Below are positions 28,159 to 36,638 of a stretch of DNA of 41,092 nt, piece by piece. The stretch is from Bacteroidales bacterium. GTDB lineage: Bacteria; Bacteroidota; Bacteroidia; Bacteroidales; GCA-2748055. Numbering within the stretch: the stretch's first letter is position 1; the number at the start of each line of letters is the position of its first letter. The notes beneath the pieces are model-generated. The model saw only the letters and a list, made by a program, of their open reading frames with translations, had not been told where the DNA came from and made no database searches. The DNA lies in the NCBI GenBank assembly GCA_029931975.1, contig JAOZQY010000019.1:13368-54459 (forward strand), written 5' to 3'. The position numbers were made by a program, and so were the translations under genes.

Positions 28159-29319
28159 ATGGGTTTGATCAAACGTGAGATACAAAATGCTATTTTAGAA
28201 ATGCTAAAGGGTTACCCCATAGTAACCCTAACCGGACCCAGGCAATCCGGAAAATCAACATTACTGAAACATCTGCTTCCAGGGTACCAATATGTATCAT
28301 TGGAAGATCTGGAAAATCGAAATTTCGCATTGGAAGATCCACGCGGGTTCTTTGCCAAATATAAAACACATGTAATCATTGATGAGGCACAGCGGGTACC
28401 ACACCTTTTCAACTACCTGCAAACCTTGGTGGATGAACGCAATGAAATGGGACAATATGTGCTATCCGGCTCTCAGAACTTCCACCTGATGGAGAGTATT
28501 ACACAGAGCCTTGCCGGAAGGGTGGCAATACTAAAACTGCTTCCCCTTGACATCTCTGAGTTGAATGCATCAGATTACCTTCCAGGCGACTGGCAATCCT
28601 ATATCGTGAAAGGCTCTTATCCAGCAATCTATGACCGGGCTCTGGAACATACTCCATATTATGCCAATTATTTGCAAACCTATATTAAACGAGATGTATC
28701 ATTCATTAGAAATATCCATGATACCAGTAGATTTGAGAGTTTTTTAACACTTTGTGCTTCCAGAACTGGCCAATTACTTAACCTCCATAACCTGGCTTCA
28801 GATTGTGGGATTTCATCCCCAACAGCAAAATCATGGCTATCAATTTTAGAAAATAGCTATATCGTATACCTGCTTCACCCCTATTACGAAAACTTCACCA
28901 AACGCATCATAAAATCGCCCAAGCTATATTTCTTTGATACTGGTCTGGCCTCATATTTACTCCAGTTGAGAAACAGTACAGACCTGGAGAATCCTGCACT
29001 CAGAGGAGCCTTGTTCGAAAATATGATTGTATCTGAGATACAAAAAAGGAACTACCATCTGAATCAGCTGAAAAACCTCTGGTTCTGGAGGGATTCAAAC
29101 GGTCATGAAATAGACCTGTTCACAAAAACATCCATGGGATTTGACATATATGAAATCAAGTCGTCACAAACCATTTCATATAAGCTTACCGAAGGAATGA
29201 ACTATTTCGATCGAATCTCTGGCGGAAAAGTCAAAAGCAAAACCTTGGTTTACGGGGGCGATGAAAACCAGGACAGAACTCATTTCAAGGTACGAAACTG
29301 GAAATCTCCTGAAATATAA
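28159..29319 (+). CDS. AAA-type ATPase with C-terminal DUF4143
   Basis: 386 residues. Walker A TLTGPRQSGKST (~24-35) and Walker B THVIIDEAQRVP (~70-82) are followed by an arginine-containing sensor region LSGSQNFHLMESITQSLAGR. The C-terminal half is DUF4143, with a PD-(D/E)XK-like WFWRDSNGHEIDLFTK segment and YEIKSS near the end. Members are widespread, often laterally mobile and of unknown role; proposed links are to toxin-antitoxin or defence-like functions, but unproven. It stands alone with its own upstream region and ends 32 bases before the convergent htpG stop. No partner gene seen. Confidence 0.85.
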   Translation: MGLIKREIQNAILEMLKGYPIVTLTGPRQSGKSTLLKHLLPGYQYVSLEDLENRNFALEDPRGFFAKYKTHVIIDEAQRVPHLFNYLQTLVDERNEMGQYVLSGSQNFHLMESITQSLAGRVAILKLLPLDISELNASDYLPGDWQSYIVKGSYPAIYDRALEHTPYYANYLQTYIKRDVSFIRNIHDTSRFESFLTLCASRTGQLLNLHNLASDCGISSPTAKSWLSILENSYIVYLLHPYYENFTKRIIKSPKLYFFDTGLASYLLQLRNSTDLENPALRGALFENMIVSEIQKRNYHLNQLKNLWFWRDSNGHEIDLFTKTSMGFDIYEIKSSQTISYKLTEGMNYFDRISGGKVKSKTLVYGGDENQDRTHFKVRNWKSPEI

Positions 29320-29351
29320 GGTCTTGCCCCGGATCTTCAAAAATGAACTCC

Positions 29352-31409
29352 CTACTTAATCAGATCCACACTCCTTTTAACAAAGGCAGCAAGATCTTCA
29401 CCCTTTAGCTGGTTATTTGCAAGTAGTGCCAGGTCGATGAGTTGTTTCACCAGCTTCTGTCCTGAACCATGCTTTTTCAGCATTTCGATGCGCTTGTTCT
29501 CCAGGTCAGTCAATTTCTTATTGACCTCTTCCATCTGGTCCTTCTCGCTCTGGGGAATCTCCTCCTCCTTCTTGCCTTCTTTGGCTTTCTCCAACAGTTG
29601 CTGCTCCTCAGACAGGCCCGACTTCTCGGTACGCAACTCTTCCAGCTTCTTGCCCAACTTTTTTTCGGTTTGCTCCACAATCTTACCTACCAGCGGATGG
29701 TTGGTATTCACCACCAGGTTGTAAGTGTCGGGCATGTTCCCAAACATGGCGGCTTGTCCGCTCATCTCCTGCATATCCTTCATGCGACGCATAAATTCAC
29801 TCTGGGTAATCATGACTGGCTGGTCCTCCTCAGAAAGAGACTCATAACTAAGCATATAACTCATCTCCTGTCCGGGCAGGTGTGCCTGAAAAACAGGAGT
29901 CAGATCTGACTCCTGTTGGGAGGTCAGTTTGGATTCTCTGGCCTCATCCTTTTCAATCAGCTTATCTACAATCTCCGAATCGACCCTTGCAAAACGTGAC
30001 TCCTTAAGCTTGGGCTCCAAATGGTTCAGGAAATGGGTGTCGAGCTGTCCGTCCATCAACAAAACATCGTAGCCTTTGGCTTTTGCAGCCTCGATATAAG
30101 AGAATTGCTCCTCCTTATCCGTGGCATAGAGGTAAACGAGCGACTTGTTTTTGTCGGTCTGATTTTCCTTGATAAGCTCTTCGTACTCTTTCAGAGTGAA
30201 GTACTTGCCATCCACATTTTTTAGGAGGGCAAACTTCTCCGCGCGGTCGGAAAACTTCTCGTCCGACAACATACCATATTCAATAAAGAGTTTCAGATCG
30301 TCCCACTTGTTCTCAAACTGAGCCCGGTCGTTTTTAAATATATCCTCCAAACGGTCGGCCACTTTCTTGGTAATATGCGAAGAAATCTTCTTCACATTGG
30401 AATCGCTCTGCAAGTAGCTCCTGGAAACATTCAAAGGAATATCGGGCGAATCGAGTACCCCGTGCAGGAGGGTCAGAAATTCTGGTACAATTCCCTCAAC
30501 TGAATCGGTAACAAATACCTGGTTGCTGTAGAGTTGTATTTTATTTTTTTGGATTTCTATGTTATTTTTGATCTTTGGAAAATAAAGAATCCCGGTCAGG
30601 GTAAAGGGATAATCCACGTTCAGGTGAATATTAAAGAGGGGTTCATCCATCACCGCCGGATAAAGTTTGCGGTAGAACTCATTATAGTCCTCTTCTTTCA
30701 CCTCAGCCGGGGACAGGGTCCAGAGTGGTTTGGTATCGTTAATCACCTTATCCTTATCCAGTTCCACCTCTTTACCATCCTTCCACTCTTTCTCTTTTCC
30801 AAAGGCGATCTCAATGGGGAGGAACTTACAGTACTTATCAAGTAATTCACTGATCTTGTTCTCCTCCAGGAACTCTTTGCTGTCGGAATCGATATGAAGG
30901 GTAATGGAAGTTCCACGTTCTTTCTTATCGGTCTCCCCGAGACTGTACTCAGGACTACCATCACAACTCCATGCCACGGCCTTGGCTTCATCCTGCCATG
31001 AGAGGGTATTAATATCTACCTTATCCGAAACCATAAAGGAGGAATAGAATCCCAGGCCAAAATGTCCGATAATGCCATTGCTGTCATTCTTATACTTCTC
31101 CATGAAGTCTTCGGCACTGGAAAAGGCGATCTGGTTAATATACTTTTCCACCTCTTCGGCAGTCATCCCGATTCCCGCATCCGTTACGGTAATGGTCTTC
31201 TTCTTCTTATCTACATCGATCCTGACGGTTAAATCGCCCAATTCTCCTTTGTAATCACCGACAGAAGCCAGTGTTTTAAGCTTTTGCGTTGCATCAACTG
31301 CATTCGAAACCAGTTCCCTCAGGAATATCTCATGATCCGAATAGAGGAATTTTTTAATTATGGGGAAAATGTTCTCCGTGGTAACATTGATCTTACCTTT
31401 CTGCATCAT
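29352..31409 (-). CDS. htpG: Molecular chaperone HtpG (Hsp90)
   Basis: 685 residues, typical for Bacteroidota HtpG. The GHKL ATPase domain has FLRELVSNAVDATQKLK, VTDAGIGMTAEEVEKYI and IGHFGLGFYSSFMVSDKV. The middle domain has the conserved SRSYLQSDSNVKKISSHITK, and the dimerising C-terminal domain is complete with a Lys/Glu-rich insert at ~570-620 (KEGKKEEEIPQSEKDQMEEV). ATP-driven folding chaperone in the cytoplasm. The start is MM at 31409/31406. No heat-shock promoter recognised in the 74 bases upstream. Confidence 0.95.
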   Translation of the reverse strand: MMQKGKINVTTENIFPIIKKFLYSDHEIFLRELVSNAVDATQKLKTLASVGDYKGELGDLTVRIDVDKKKKTITVTDAGIGMTAEEVEKYINQIAFSSAEDFMEKYKNDSNGIIGHFGLGFYSSFMVSDKVDINTLSWQDEAKAVAWSCDGSPEYSLGETDKKERGTSITLHIDSDSKEFLEENKISELLDKYCKFLPIEIAFGKEKEWKDGKEVELDKDKVINDTKPLWTLSPAEVKEEDYNEFYRKLYPAVMDEPLFNIHLNVDYPFTLTGILYFPKIKNNIEIQKNKIQLYSNQVFVTDSVEGIVPEFLTLLHGVLDSPDIPLNVSRSYLQSDSNVKKISSHITKKVADRLEDIFKNDRAQFENKWDDLKLFIEYGMLSDEKFSDRAEKFALLKNVDGKYFTLKEYEELIKENQTDKNKSLVYLYATDKEEQFSYIEAAKAKGYDVLLMDGQLDTHFLNHLEPKLKESRFARVDSEIVDKLIEKDEARESKLTSQQESDLTPVFQAHLPGQEMSYMLSYESLSEEDQPVMITQSEFMRRMKDMQEMSGQAAMFGNMPDTYNLVVNTNHPLVGKIVEQTEKKLGKKLEELRTEKSGLSEEQQLLEKAKEGKKEEEIPQSEKDQMEEVNKKLTDLENKRIEMLKKHGSGQKLVKQLIDLALLANNQLKGEDLAAFVKRSVDLIK

Positions 31410-31483
31410 TCAACTATTTTAAGTTTTACATTTGATCTCGAATGTGTCAAATGATATGCCAATAACTTAAAACTGACGGATTG

Positions 31484-32311
31484 TCAGTCCAGGTTCCTGG
31501 CATCAATATCCTCACGGTAGAGCCAATGTCTCCCATCAAATTCCAATCCGTCATAAGAGCCGTCGGGACCGTAAAACTCGAAGTTCTTTTGATAAATAGG
31601 ATGAAATGGAACCAGGTGATCAAAAGTGATCATCCCCAGTCCGGGATCATAGCGCACAGATATGGCGACCTGGTCGGCATACTCAAGAACCAGGCGATCT
31701 ACAAAATCGCGACCGTTAAAAAAAAGTGATCTGACAAAACGGGGAGAATTCCTTTGAATGTCCATTACTTCAACACTCTTGATGTTGGAGCGTGAATCGT
31801 TGAAATCCATGCCCATCAGAGTATAATAGGTTTTTCGTTTATACCTGCTTGTAATTATCTGGTAATATAATTTCCCATACCAGTCTGCATCAGACTGCTC
31901 CAGCTTCATCACGCCCCGTTGTGCCTTAACATTATCGTGGAGCTCAAATAGCTTCACTCTTCCTTTCTTCAGAGCTATCTGGATATATCCGAAATAGCGA
32001 TAATGGTCATAATCATCCATCACATGCCAGGTAAAGATCCTCAGCTTTCCGTCGTCCGAAGTAATGACCCCGATTCTGTTAAGCCGTTTCCAGGGAAATT
32101 CCATGGAACCCTCCTTGGAGAGCACCTCTTTCATCTCTCTTCGGATACTATCCAGCAACACATCCCCATCTGACAGGCTGTCGGAATAGAGCTCCTCAAA
32201 GAAGCTCTGCAAACGGGCTTCAGATTTAACAAATGCAAGGTATTCTGGCTTTTGCGCTTCCACCTGAACAAGTGCAAACACCAGGATAAAAAAGAGAGCT
32301 GATCTGCGCAT
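31484..32311 (-). CDS. Secreted hypothetical protein
   Basis: 275 residues. Signal peptide MRRSALFFILVFALVQVEAQ with an AxA-type cleavage site near residue 19. The mature part is mixed alpha/beta with many aromatic residues (DYDHYRYFGYIQIALKKG, ADWYGKLYYQIITSRYKRK, YYTLMGMDFND) and no Cys, which suits a periplasmic or outer-membrane-associated protein. The family is recognisable as Bacteroidota-conserved but has no function I can name. It lies 32 bases downstream of the class III aminotransferase and upstream of htpG on the same strand. Confidence 0.75.
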   Translation of the reverse strand: MRRSALFFILVFALVQVEAQKPEYLAFVKSEARLQSFFEELYSDSLSDGDVLLDSIRREMKEVLSKEGSMEFPWKRLNRIGVITSDDGKLRIFTWHVMDDYDHYRYFGYIQIALKKGRVKLFELHDNVKAQRGVMKLEQSDADWYGKLYYQIITSRYKRKTYYTLMGMDFNDSRSNIKSVEVMDIQRNSPRFVRSLFFNGRDFVDRLVLEYADQVAISVRYDPGLGMITFDHLVPFHPIYQKNFEFYGPDGSYDGLEFDGRHWLYREDIDARNLD

Positions 32312-32343
32312 ATTATAGTATGAACGGATTCTTCATATTCTTA

Positions 32344-33531
32344 TTATGACAGGCTATTCAGAGTCTCAAGAACACGATGAATGGAATCATCAACTTCCTC
32401 ATCTGAAATAATCAATGGGGGTGCAATCCGGAATGAATCGTCAGAAAAAAGAAATTGATCTATGACCAGTCCATTTTCAAATGCCTTTGAAATAAAGCGA
32501 CTTACATCCACTCCCTGCTCCAGTACCACAGCCAGGAACAATCCCCTGCCCCGAATTTTCTTGATTAGTGGATGTTTTAAACCTGAACGGTATCGCTTTT
32601 CCATCAGGAGGGTACGCTCCATTAATCCCTCCTCTTCAATCACCTTCTGTGCGGCTAATCCTGCCGCACAACTCACCGGGTGCCCCCCGAAAGTAGTAAT
32701 GTGTCCCAGGGGCGGATCGAAGGTCAGCTTGTTCATCAGCTCTTTTGAGGCAACAAAGGCTCCCAGGGGCATTCCCCCTCCAAAAGCTTTAGCAAGGCAG
32801 AGTATATCGGGAACAACATTATAATGTTCAAAAGCCATCAATCGCCCGGTCCGTCCCATCCCGGTCTGTATCTCATCAAGGATCAACAAAGCACCCACTT
32901 CATCACATTTCGTCCGAACCTTTGTCAGGAAGCTTCCGGCAGGTTCAATGATCCCAGCCTCAGCCTGGATAGGCTCTACGATGACACCGGCCACTCCATT
33001 ATGAATGAGCTCAAGATCCTCCTCACAATTAAAGCGGATATGCTTGATCCCGGGCAATAAAGGCAGGTATCCAGAACGTCCTCTTGCATCACCAAGAATA
33101 CTCAGGGCACCCTGGGTTCCTCCATGATATGCCTTCTCAAAGGCAAAAAAATCTCCCCTACCCGATTTACGTTTGGCCAGTTTCATGGCCCCGTCAATGG
33201 CTTCACTACCTGAGTTCACAAAAAAGATATTATCCAGGCTTGCAGGCAAGCGTTTTGTCAGCCACTCAGCATATTCCACCTGTGGAGATTGAACAAACTC
33301 CCCGTACACCATGGTATGCATATAGCGTCCTGCCTGATCCCTGACAGCTTTAACAACTGCGGGATGCCCATGTCCCAGTGCCGACACAGAGACACCCGAA
33401 ACCAGGTCCAGGTAAGGTTTTCCGGTAGTATCAAAAAAACTTATCCCCTCGGCCCGTTCGATCTCAAACTGAAGGGAAGAGTCAGATGTCTGCGCCACAT
33501 GACGCATAAACAACTGTCGATTGGAAATCAT
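32344..33531 (-). CDS. Class III PLP-dependent aminotransferase
   Basis: 395 residues. N-terminal YLDLVSGVSVSALGHGHP, NSGSEAIDGAMKLAKRKSGR, the ILDEIQTGMGRTGRLMAFEH aspartate motif and the PLP-lysine in LCLAKAFGGGMPLGAF mark an ornithine/acetylornithine/4-aminobutyrate type enzyme. Specificity is not decidable from sequence; no arginine or polyamine genes are adjacent, so argD is not assigned. It starts 3 bases after the LytTR regulator stop, so the two are probably co-translated. Confidence 0.88.
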   Translation of the reverse strand: MISNRQLFMRHVAQTSDSSLQFEIERAEGISFFDTTGKPYLDLVSGVSVSALGHGHPAVVKAVRDQAGRYMHTMVYGEFVQSPQVEYAEWLTKRLPASLDNIFFVNSGSEAIDGAMKLAKRKSGRGDFFAFEKAYHGGTQGALSILGDARGRSGYLPLLPGIKHIRFNCEEDLELIHNGVAGVIVEPIQAEAGIIEPAGSFLTKVRTKCDEVGALLILDEIQTGMGRTGRLMAFEHYNVVPDILCLAKAFGGGMPLGAFVASKELMNKLTFDPPLGHITTFGGHPVSCAAGLAAQKVIEEEGLMERTLLMEKRYRSGLKHPLIKKIRGRGLFLAVVLEQGVDVSRFISKAFENGLVIDQFLFSDDSFRIAPPLIISDEEVDDSIHRVLETLNSLS

Positions 33532-33534
33532 GGA

Positions 33535-34245
33535 TTACTTGATGATCAGGTTGATATCCCGCATCAGCTTCTCCTTGTAGGACTTGCCAATGGGGATGGA
33601 CTTAGCACCATCTTCTACTTTAATAATCACAGAGTTGTCTTCAATTACATTGATGCAACTAGTATTTACAATGTAAGAGCGGTGTACGCGTGTGAATTTA
33701 TTAGCCGGCAGTTTCTGCTCAATGGCCTTCATGGTAAAATGAATAGTGTATTTATCCGAAAAGGTGTTGAATATCACATAATTCTCAAGGGCCTCCACCC
33801 AAAGGATATCATCGTACTTCAACTTTACAAGTGTGGCGTTCTTCTTAATGAAGATCTCATCTTTACCCATCTGCTCCGCAGTCATCTGCTCAAAACGTTT
33901 GAAGGCCTTGGCCACCGCCCTGTAGAAGCGACCGTAATCTACCGGTTTTAGCAGGTAGTCAGTAACATCATATTCATAAGAGTCAACAGCATACTTCCCT
34001 TTAGAGGAGACTATGATTACCTGGGGAGGATTTTTAAGCGTATTGAGCAGTTCAATACCCGTCATTTCGGGCATCTCAATATCTAAAAAGATCAGGTTGA
34101 TATTATCATGCTTTTTAAGAAGATTGATTCCTTCAACCGGATCCCCGCTGGAAGATATCAGCTCCAGTCCATCGGTCTTATGAATGAATTCCTCAATAAT
34201 CCGCCTGGAGAGAGTATCATCATCAATAATCATGCAATTCATCAC
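33535..34245 (-). CDS. LytTR-family response regulator
   Basis: 236 residues. The receiver domain (~3-118) has the acidic pocket MIIDDD, the phospho-acceptor D55 in LIFLDIEMPEMTG and the conserved Lys in YLLKPVDYG. A LytTR DNA-binding domain (~138-234) follows, with KNATLVKLKYDDILWVEALE and FTRVHRSYIVN. No histidine kinase is adjacent; its partner must be encoded elsewhere. The start MM at 34245 is preceded by a TATCTTTG box. Confidence 0.92.
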   Translation of the reverse strand: MMNCMIIDDDTLSRRIIEEFIHKTDGLELISSSGDPVEGINLLKKHDNINLIFLDIEMPEMTGIELLNTLKNPPQVIIVSSKGKYAVDSYEYDVTDYLLKPVDYGRFYRAVAKAFKRFEQMTAEQMGKDEIFIKKNATLVKLKYDDILWVEALENYVIFNTFSDKYTIHFTMKAIEQKLPANKFTRVHRSYIVNTSCINVIEDNSVIIKVEDGAKSIPIGKSYKEKLMRDINLIIK

Positions 34246-34300
34246 AATCGTATTTAATCTAATAAAGGTCCTTGCTTATCTACAGAAAGCATCTGTTAAT

Positions 34301-34308
34301 CAAAGATA
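34301..34308 (-). promoter_or_regulatory. Candidate -7 box for the LytTR regulator
   Basis: Minus-strand TATCTTTG matches TAnnTTTG exactly and lies 55 bases before the regulator start. No clear -33 element. It would separate the regulator and aminotransferase from trmH transcriptionally. Confidence 0.35.
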
Positions 34309-34340
34309 GTATATCTATGTATATCCACGACACTGATAGA

Positions 34341-35030
34341 CTAAAAATCGGGGCGATATTCTTTTATGAACTTATTTTCAATCTTTTCCGACAATTTGAT
34401 AGTGGTACGCAACCAGTCTAGTAATAACTCGGTTTGTTCGTCCTCCCCGATCTTCCAATCCAGGGAGGAAAGCTCCAGCCTCTTCCTCAGGGTATATAAT
34501 GTGAGTGCTGCAGATACAGAGATATTATAGCTCTCCGTAAATCCTACCATAGGTATCTGGATATACTCATCGGCCAGTTCCATGGCCCTATCTGTTAGTC
34601 CGCTCAATTCTGTCCCGAATAATAGGGCAGCCTTCCCCCTTTCCAGATTAAAAGTTTCGGGTGTGGAACCATCCTTATGAGGGGAAGTGGCCACAATACG
34701 GTAGCCCTGTTTCTTTAAGGCCTTTATACCCCTGTAAATATTATCTGAGCCCTTATTGTAGTAGTGAAGCGAAAGCCACTGATTAGAGCCAAGTGCCACT
34801 TCGCGATTAATTTCATAGGCATTCTGCTCCTCAACAATATGCACATCCTGAACTCCCGTACAATCACAGGTTCGAAGCACTGCAGAAGCGTTCTGCGACT
34901 GGTATATGTCTTCCAGTAAAACAGTGATATACCTGGTACGGTCGGCAATCACCTGCTTGAAAAGCGCAAACCTTTTTTCGGTGATAAAGTCAGACATATG
35001 ATCCACCAGATCCCGTATCATCTTATCCAT
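34341..35030 (-). CDS. trmH: tRNA/rRNA 2'-O-methyltransferase, SpoU/TrmH type
   Basis: 230 residues from ATG 35030 (MDKMIRDLVDHMSDF). The longer frame to 35063 begins inside the HU terminator, so it is rejected. SPOUT signatures: RYITVLLEDIYQSQNASAVLRT (motif 1 with the catalytic Arg), LLFGTELSGLTDRAMELAD (motif 2) and IPMVGFTESYNISVSAALTL (motif 3). The N-terminal and C-terminal extensions resemble TrmH, which methylates G18 of tRNA, but relatives modify other sites. SAM-dependent, cytoplasmic. Confidence 0.88.
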   Translation of the reverse strand: MDKMIRDLVDHMSDFITEKRFALFKQVIADRTRYITVLLEDIYQSQNASAVLRTCDCTGVQDVHIVEEQNAYEINREVALGSNQWLSLHYYNKGSDNIYRGIKALKKQGYRIVATSPHKDGSTPETFNLERGKAALLFGTELSGLTDRAMELADEYIQIPMVGFTESYNISVSAALTLYTLRKRLELSSLDWKIGEDEQTELLLDWLRTTIKLSEKIENKFIKEYRPDF

Positions 35031-35045
35031 TCCATAAAAATATGC

Positions 35046-35071
35046 AAAAAAAAAGGGAGCCAATAGCCCCC
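35046..35071 (-). terminator. Intrinsic terminator after HU
   Basis: Minus strand: GGGGGCT-ATT-GGCTCCC stem-loop (7 bp with G-T pairs) followed by nine T. It sits 23 bases past the HU stop and just before trmH. Confidence 0.8.
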
Positions 35072-35094
35072 CTCTTCTTGCAGTTCAAATATTT

Positions 35095-35367
35095 TTACTT
35101 GACAGCGTCACTAAGCTCACTTCCAGCTTTGAATTTCACAACCTTCTTGGCAGCGATTTTAATTTCTGCACCAGTTTGTGGGTTGCGGCCAGTCCTTGCT
35201 CCTCTTTCAGAAACTGAGAATGATCCAAAACCAACCAATGCAACACGTGTACCATTCTTCAGAGCACCTGTTGTAGCAGTAATGAAAGCATCGAGAGCCC
35301 TTTTGGCATCTGCTTTCGTCAGGTTGGACTCAGCAGCAATAGCATCTATTAATTCTGCTTTATTCAT
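35095..35367 (-). CDS. hup: HU-family DNA-binding protein
   Basis: 90 residues, the exact size of HU. It starts [20 protein letters not shown]; the core [20 protein letters not shown] and the DNA-binding beta-arm [12 protein letters not shown] are clear. Nucleoid-associated dimer that bends DNA. Monocistronic: it has a consensus promoter upstream and its own terminator. Confidence 0.95.
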   Translation of the reverse strand: MNKAELIDAIAAESNLTKADAKRALDAFITATTGALKNGTRVALVGFGSFSVSERGARTGRNPQTGAEIKIAAKKVVKFKAGSELSDAVK

Positions 35368-35421
35368 AATAAATGAAATTTAAGGGTTAGTAAATATTTT
35401 AATTTTTAGCCAAATTCTATA

Positions 35422-35451
35422 CAAATATAATTTTTTATCGAGCCCGTACAA
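35422..35451 (-). promoter_or_regulatory. Consensus Bacteroidota promoter of HU
   Basis: Minus strand: TTG (35451-35449), 19 bases, then TATATTTG (35429-35422), an exact TAnnTTTG -7 box. The transcript would begin near 35415 and carry a ~48-nt AT-rich leader. The best promoter in the window. The remaining part of the 343-base gap 35368-35710 shows no gene. Confidence 0.7.
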
Positions 35452-35697
35452 GAAACCAGCCAAAAAAAAACGCTGAAATGTGTATAAATACTGAGTTTTT
35501 GAACAAAACCCTGTAATAACCCGTCCCGATTTCGGACAGATCTAATCACTTTATAGTTTTTCGAATAAAAGCCCTTAAAAGTCGGTCACTACACCCTTTT
35601 CGTATAACTAAATTTGCAACAAAAGTCTTAATCCTGCTTCCTGGTTCAAAAAATACATAATCTGAAGGTTTTTCGTTTCCACCTTACAAAATTTTAC

Positions 35698-35705
35698 TAA
35701 TTTCG
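35698..35705 (+). promoter_or_regulatory. Candidate -7 box of tRNA-Ser
   Basis: TAATTTCG, one mismatch to TAnnTTTG, ending 5 bases before the tRNA 5' end. The spacing suits transcription starting at or near the first tRNA base. Confidence 0.4.
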
Positions 35706-35710
35706 CGCCC

Positions 35711-35797
35711 GGAGGAATGGCAGAGTGGTCGAATGCGGCGGTCTTGAAAACCGTTGTTCGCGCGAGCGGACCGGGGGTTCGAATCCCTCTTCCTCCG
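35711..35797 (+). tRNA. tRNA-Ser(UGA)
   Basis: An 87-nt cloverleaf. The acceptor stem GGAGGAA pairs with TTCCTCC (35790-35796), with discriminator G. The anticodon loop CTTGAAA gives anticodon TGA, the T-loop is GGTTCGAATCC, and there is a long variable arm (TTGTTCGCGCGAGCGGA), diagnostic for Ser. The 3' CCA is not encoded in full (G-CA-C follows). Its 3' end is partly repeated at 35965-35981. Confidence 0.96.
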
Positions 35798-35935
35798 CAC
35801 AATTACTCAAAACCCTGATGTTTTCGCATCTGGGTTTTTCTTTTGGGATAATCTGAACAAAGCCTGCTTTGGTGAAAATTAGAGCAAAAGAAAATCAATA
35901 CGATTGTAATGAGTATTGGTTTTGAGTATTTGTGC
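35797..35935. repeat. 18-bp inverted repeat flanking 103 bp after tRNA-Ser
   Basis: Left arm 35797-35814 starts at the tRNA discriminator base. Right arm 35918-35935 (ggttttgagtatttgtgc) matches its reverse complement at 17 of 18 positions. The arms are too far apart for a terminator and look like recombination or duplication debris. Confidence 0.6.
35809..35844 (+). terminator. Terminator after tRNA-Ser
   Basis: AAAACCCTGATG-TTTTCG-CATCTGGGTTTTT is a stem-loop (one T-T mismatch) ending in a T-rich run, 12 bases after the tRNA. Confidence 0.7.
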
Positions 35936-35940
35936 AGGCC

Positions 35941-35955
35941 TCCGCCGCAGGCGGA
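35941..35955. repeat. Short GC-rich palindrome (REP-like)
   Basis: TCCGCC-GCA-GGCGGA, a 6-bp perfect stem with a 3-base loop. It stands out in AT-rich surroundings. Similar GC-rich palindromes are dispersed in some Bacteroidota genomes (recall), so it may be one copy of a repeat family. Confidence 0.5.
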
Positions 35956-35964
35956 TCACAAAGT

Positions 35965-35981
35965 AATCCCTCTTCCTCTGC
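35965..35981 (+). repeat. Partial copy of the tRNA-Ser 3' end (possible att site)
   Basis: aatccctcttcctcTgc repeats tRNA positions 35782-35798 at 16 of 17 bases, 183 bp downstream. Integrative elements that target tRNA genes leave exactly such a duplicated 3' end. No integrase is present, so the event would be old. Confidence 0.5.
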
Positions 35982-36056
35982 CAGGTTGAAAATTGTTAAA
36001 AGGCACTTATATTCTTTAGCGCCATATTCTGACTAAAATCCTCATTCAATTCGTGA

Positions 36057-36476
36057 AAATATGAAACTCGTATATTTTCATTTTTTAGGTATTTTGAAAA
36101 TATAGATTTAAAAGATTTCAACTCAGGAAAACAGATAAAACAAATTGAATACAAATCTTTCTCTCCTGAAAAAATTAATCATGAATGGATCATTTCGAAT
36201 CCAGACATAAATAAATTATTGGCAGAGGCTAATCGATTAGTTGGAGAATTAAATGCTTTTTCCCAAATAATACCAAATGTTGATTTCTTCATTACAATGC
36301 ACATCCTAAAAGAGGCTACAACTACCAGTAGAATAGAAGGAACAAAAACAAACATGGAAGAAGCTCTTATTAAAGAAGAAGATATTAATCCTGAGAAAAG
36401 AGATGATTGGGCTGAAGTACAGAATTATATAAAAGCCATTAATACATCAATAAAGGAACTGGAAAAACAACCTTAA
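36057..36476 (+). pseudogene. Fic-family protein, N-terminal remnant
   Basis: The frame is open from 36057 and encodes a Fic N-terminal domain: GKQIKQIEYKSFSPEKIN, AEANRLVGELNAFSQIIPNV, then FITMHILKEATTTSRIEGTK and TNMEEALIKEEDI with RDDWAEVQNYIKAI. The product stops after ELEKQP, before the catalytic HPFxxGNGR Fic core, and no core is found downstream. No in-frame ATG exists at the expected place: the frame begins right after a TGA, and ATG 36061 is out of frame and ends after 14 codons. So both ends are lost. The AT-rich composition differs from the flanking core genes and suggests transfer. An intact Fic would be an AMP-transferase or a toxin-like regulator. Confidence 0.75.
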
Positions 36477-36607
36477 AAAATCGCATCGATCTGTAAAGGT
36501 TTCTCAGCAAACCAGATCCAGGATAAGGCATCACAGTCTTAATGCCAATCTTTGTTGTATTTCTGCTGGTATAAATTTAGACTGTATCTAATCCTCATTC
36601 AAAAGAA

Positions 36608-36638
36608 CACCATCCTTCAAGAATCTTGAAGGATGGTG
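36608..36638 (-). terminator. Perfect 14-bp hairpin after the T9SS cargo gene
   Basis: caccatccttcaag-aat-cttgaaggatggtg is a perfect 14-bp inverted repeat with a three-base loop, 22 bases past the cargo stop. On the minus strand it is followed by TTCTTTT, a modest U-tract. It can act as terminator or mRNA 3' stabiliser. The rest of 36477-36660 shows no gene. Confidence 0.55.

Noticed and set aside
35608-35802. Minus-strand 64-codon frame beginning MCGGRGIRTPGPLARTTV
   Set aside because: It is the antisense of tRNA-Ser; this is a well-known false protein in automatic annotations.
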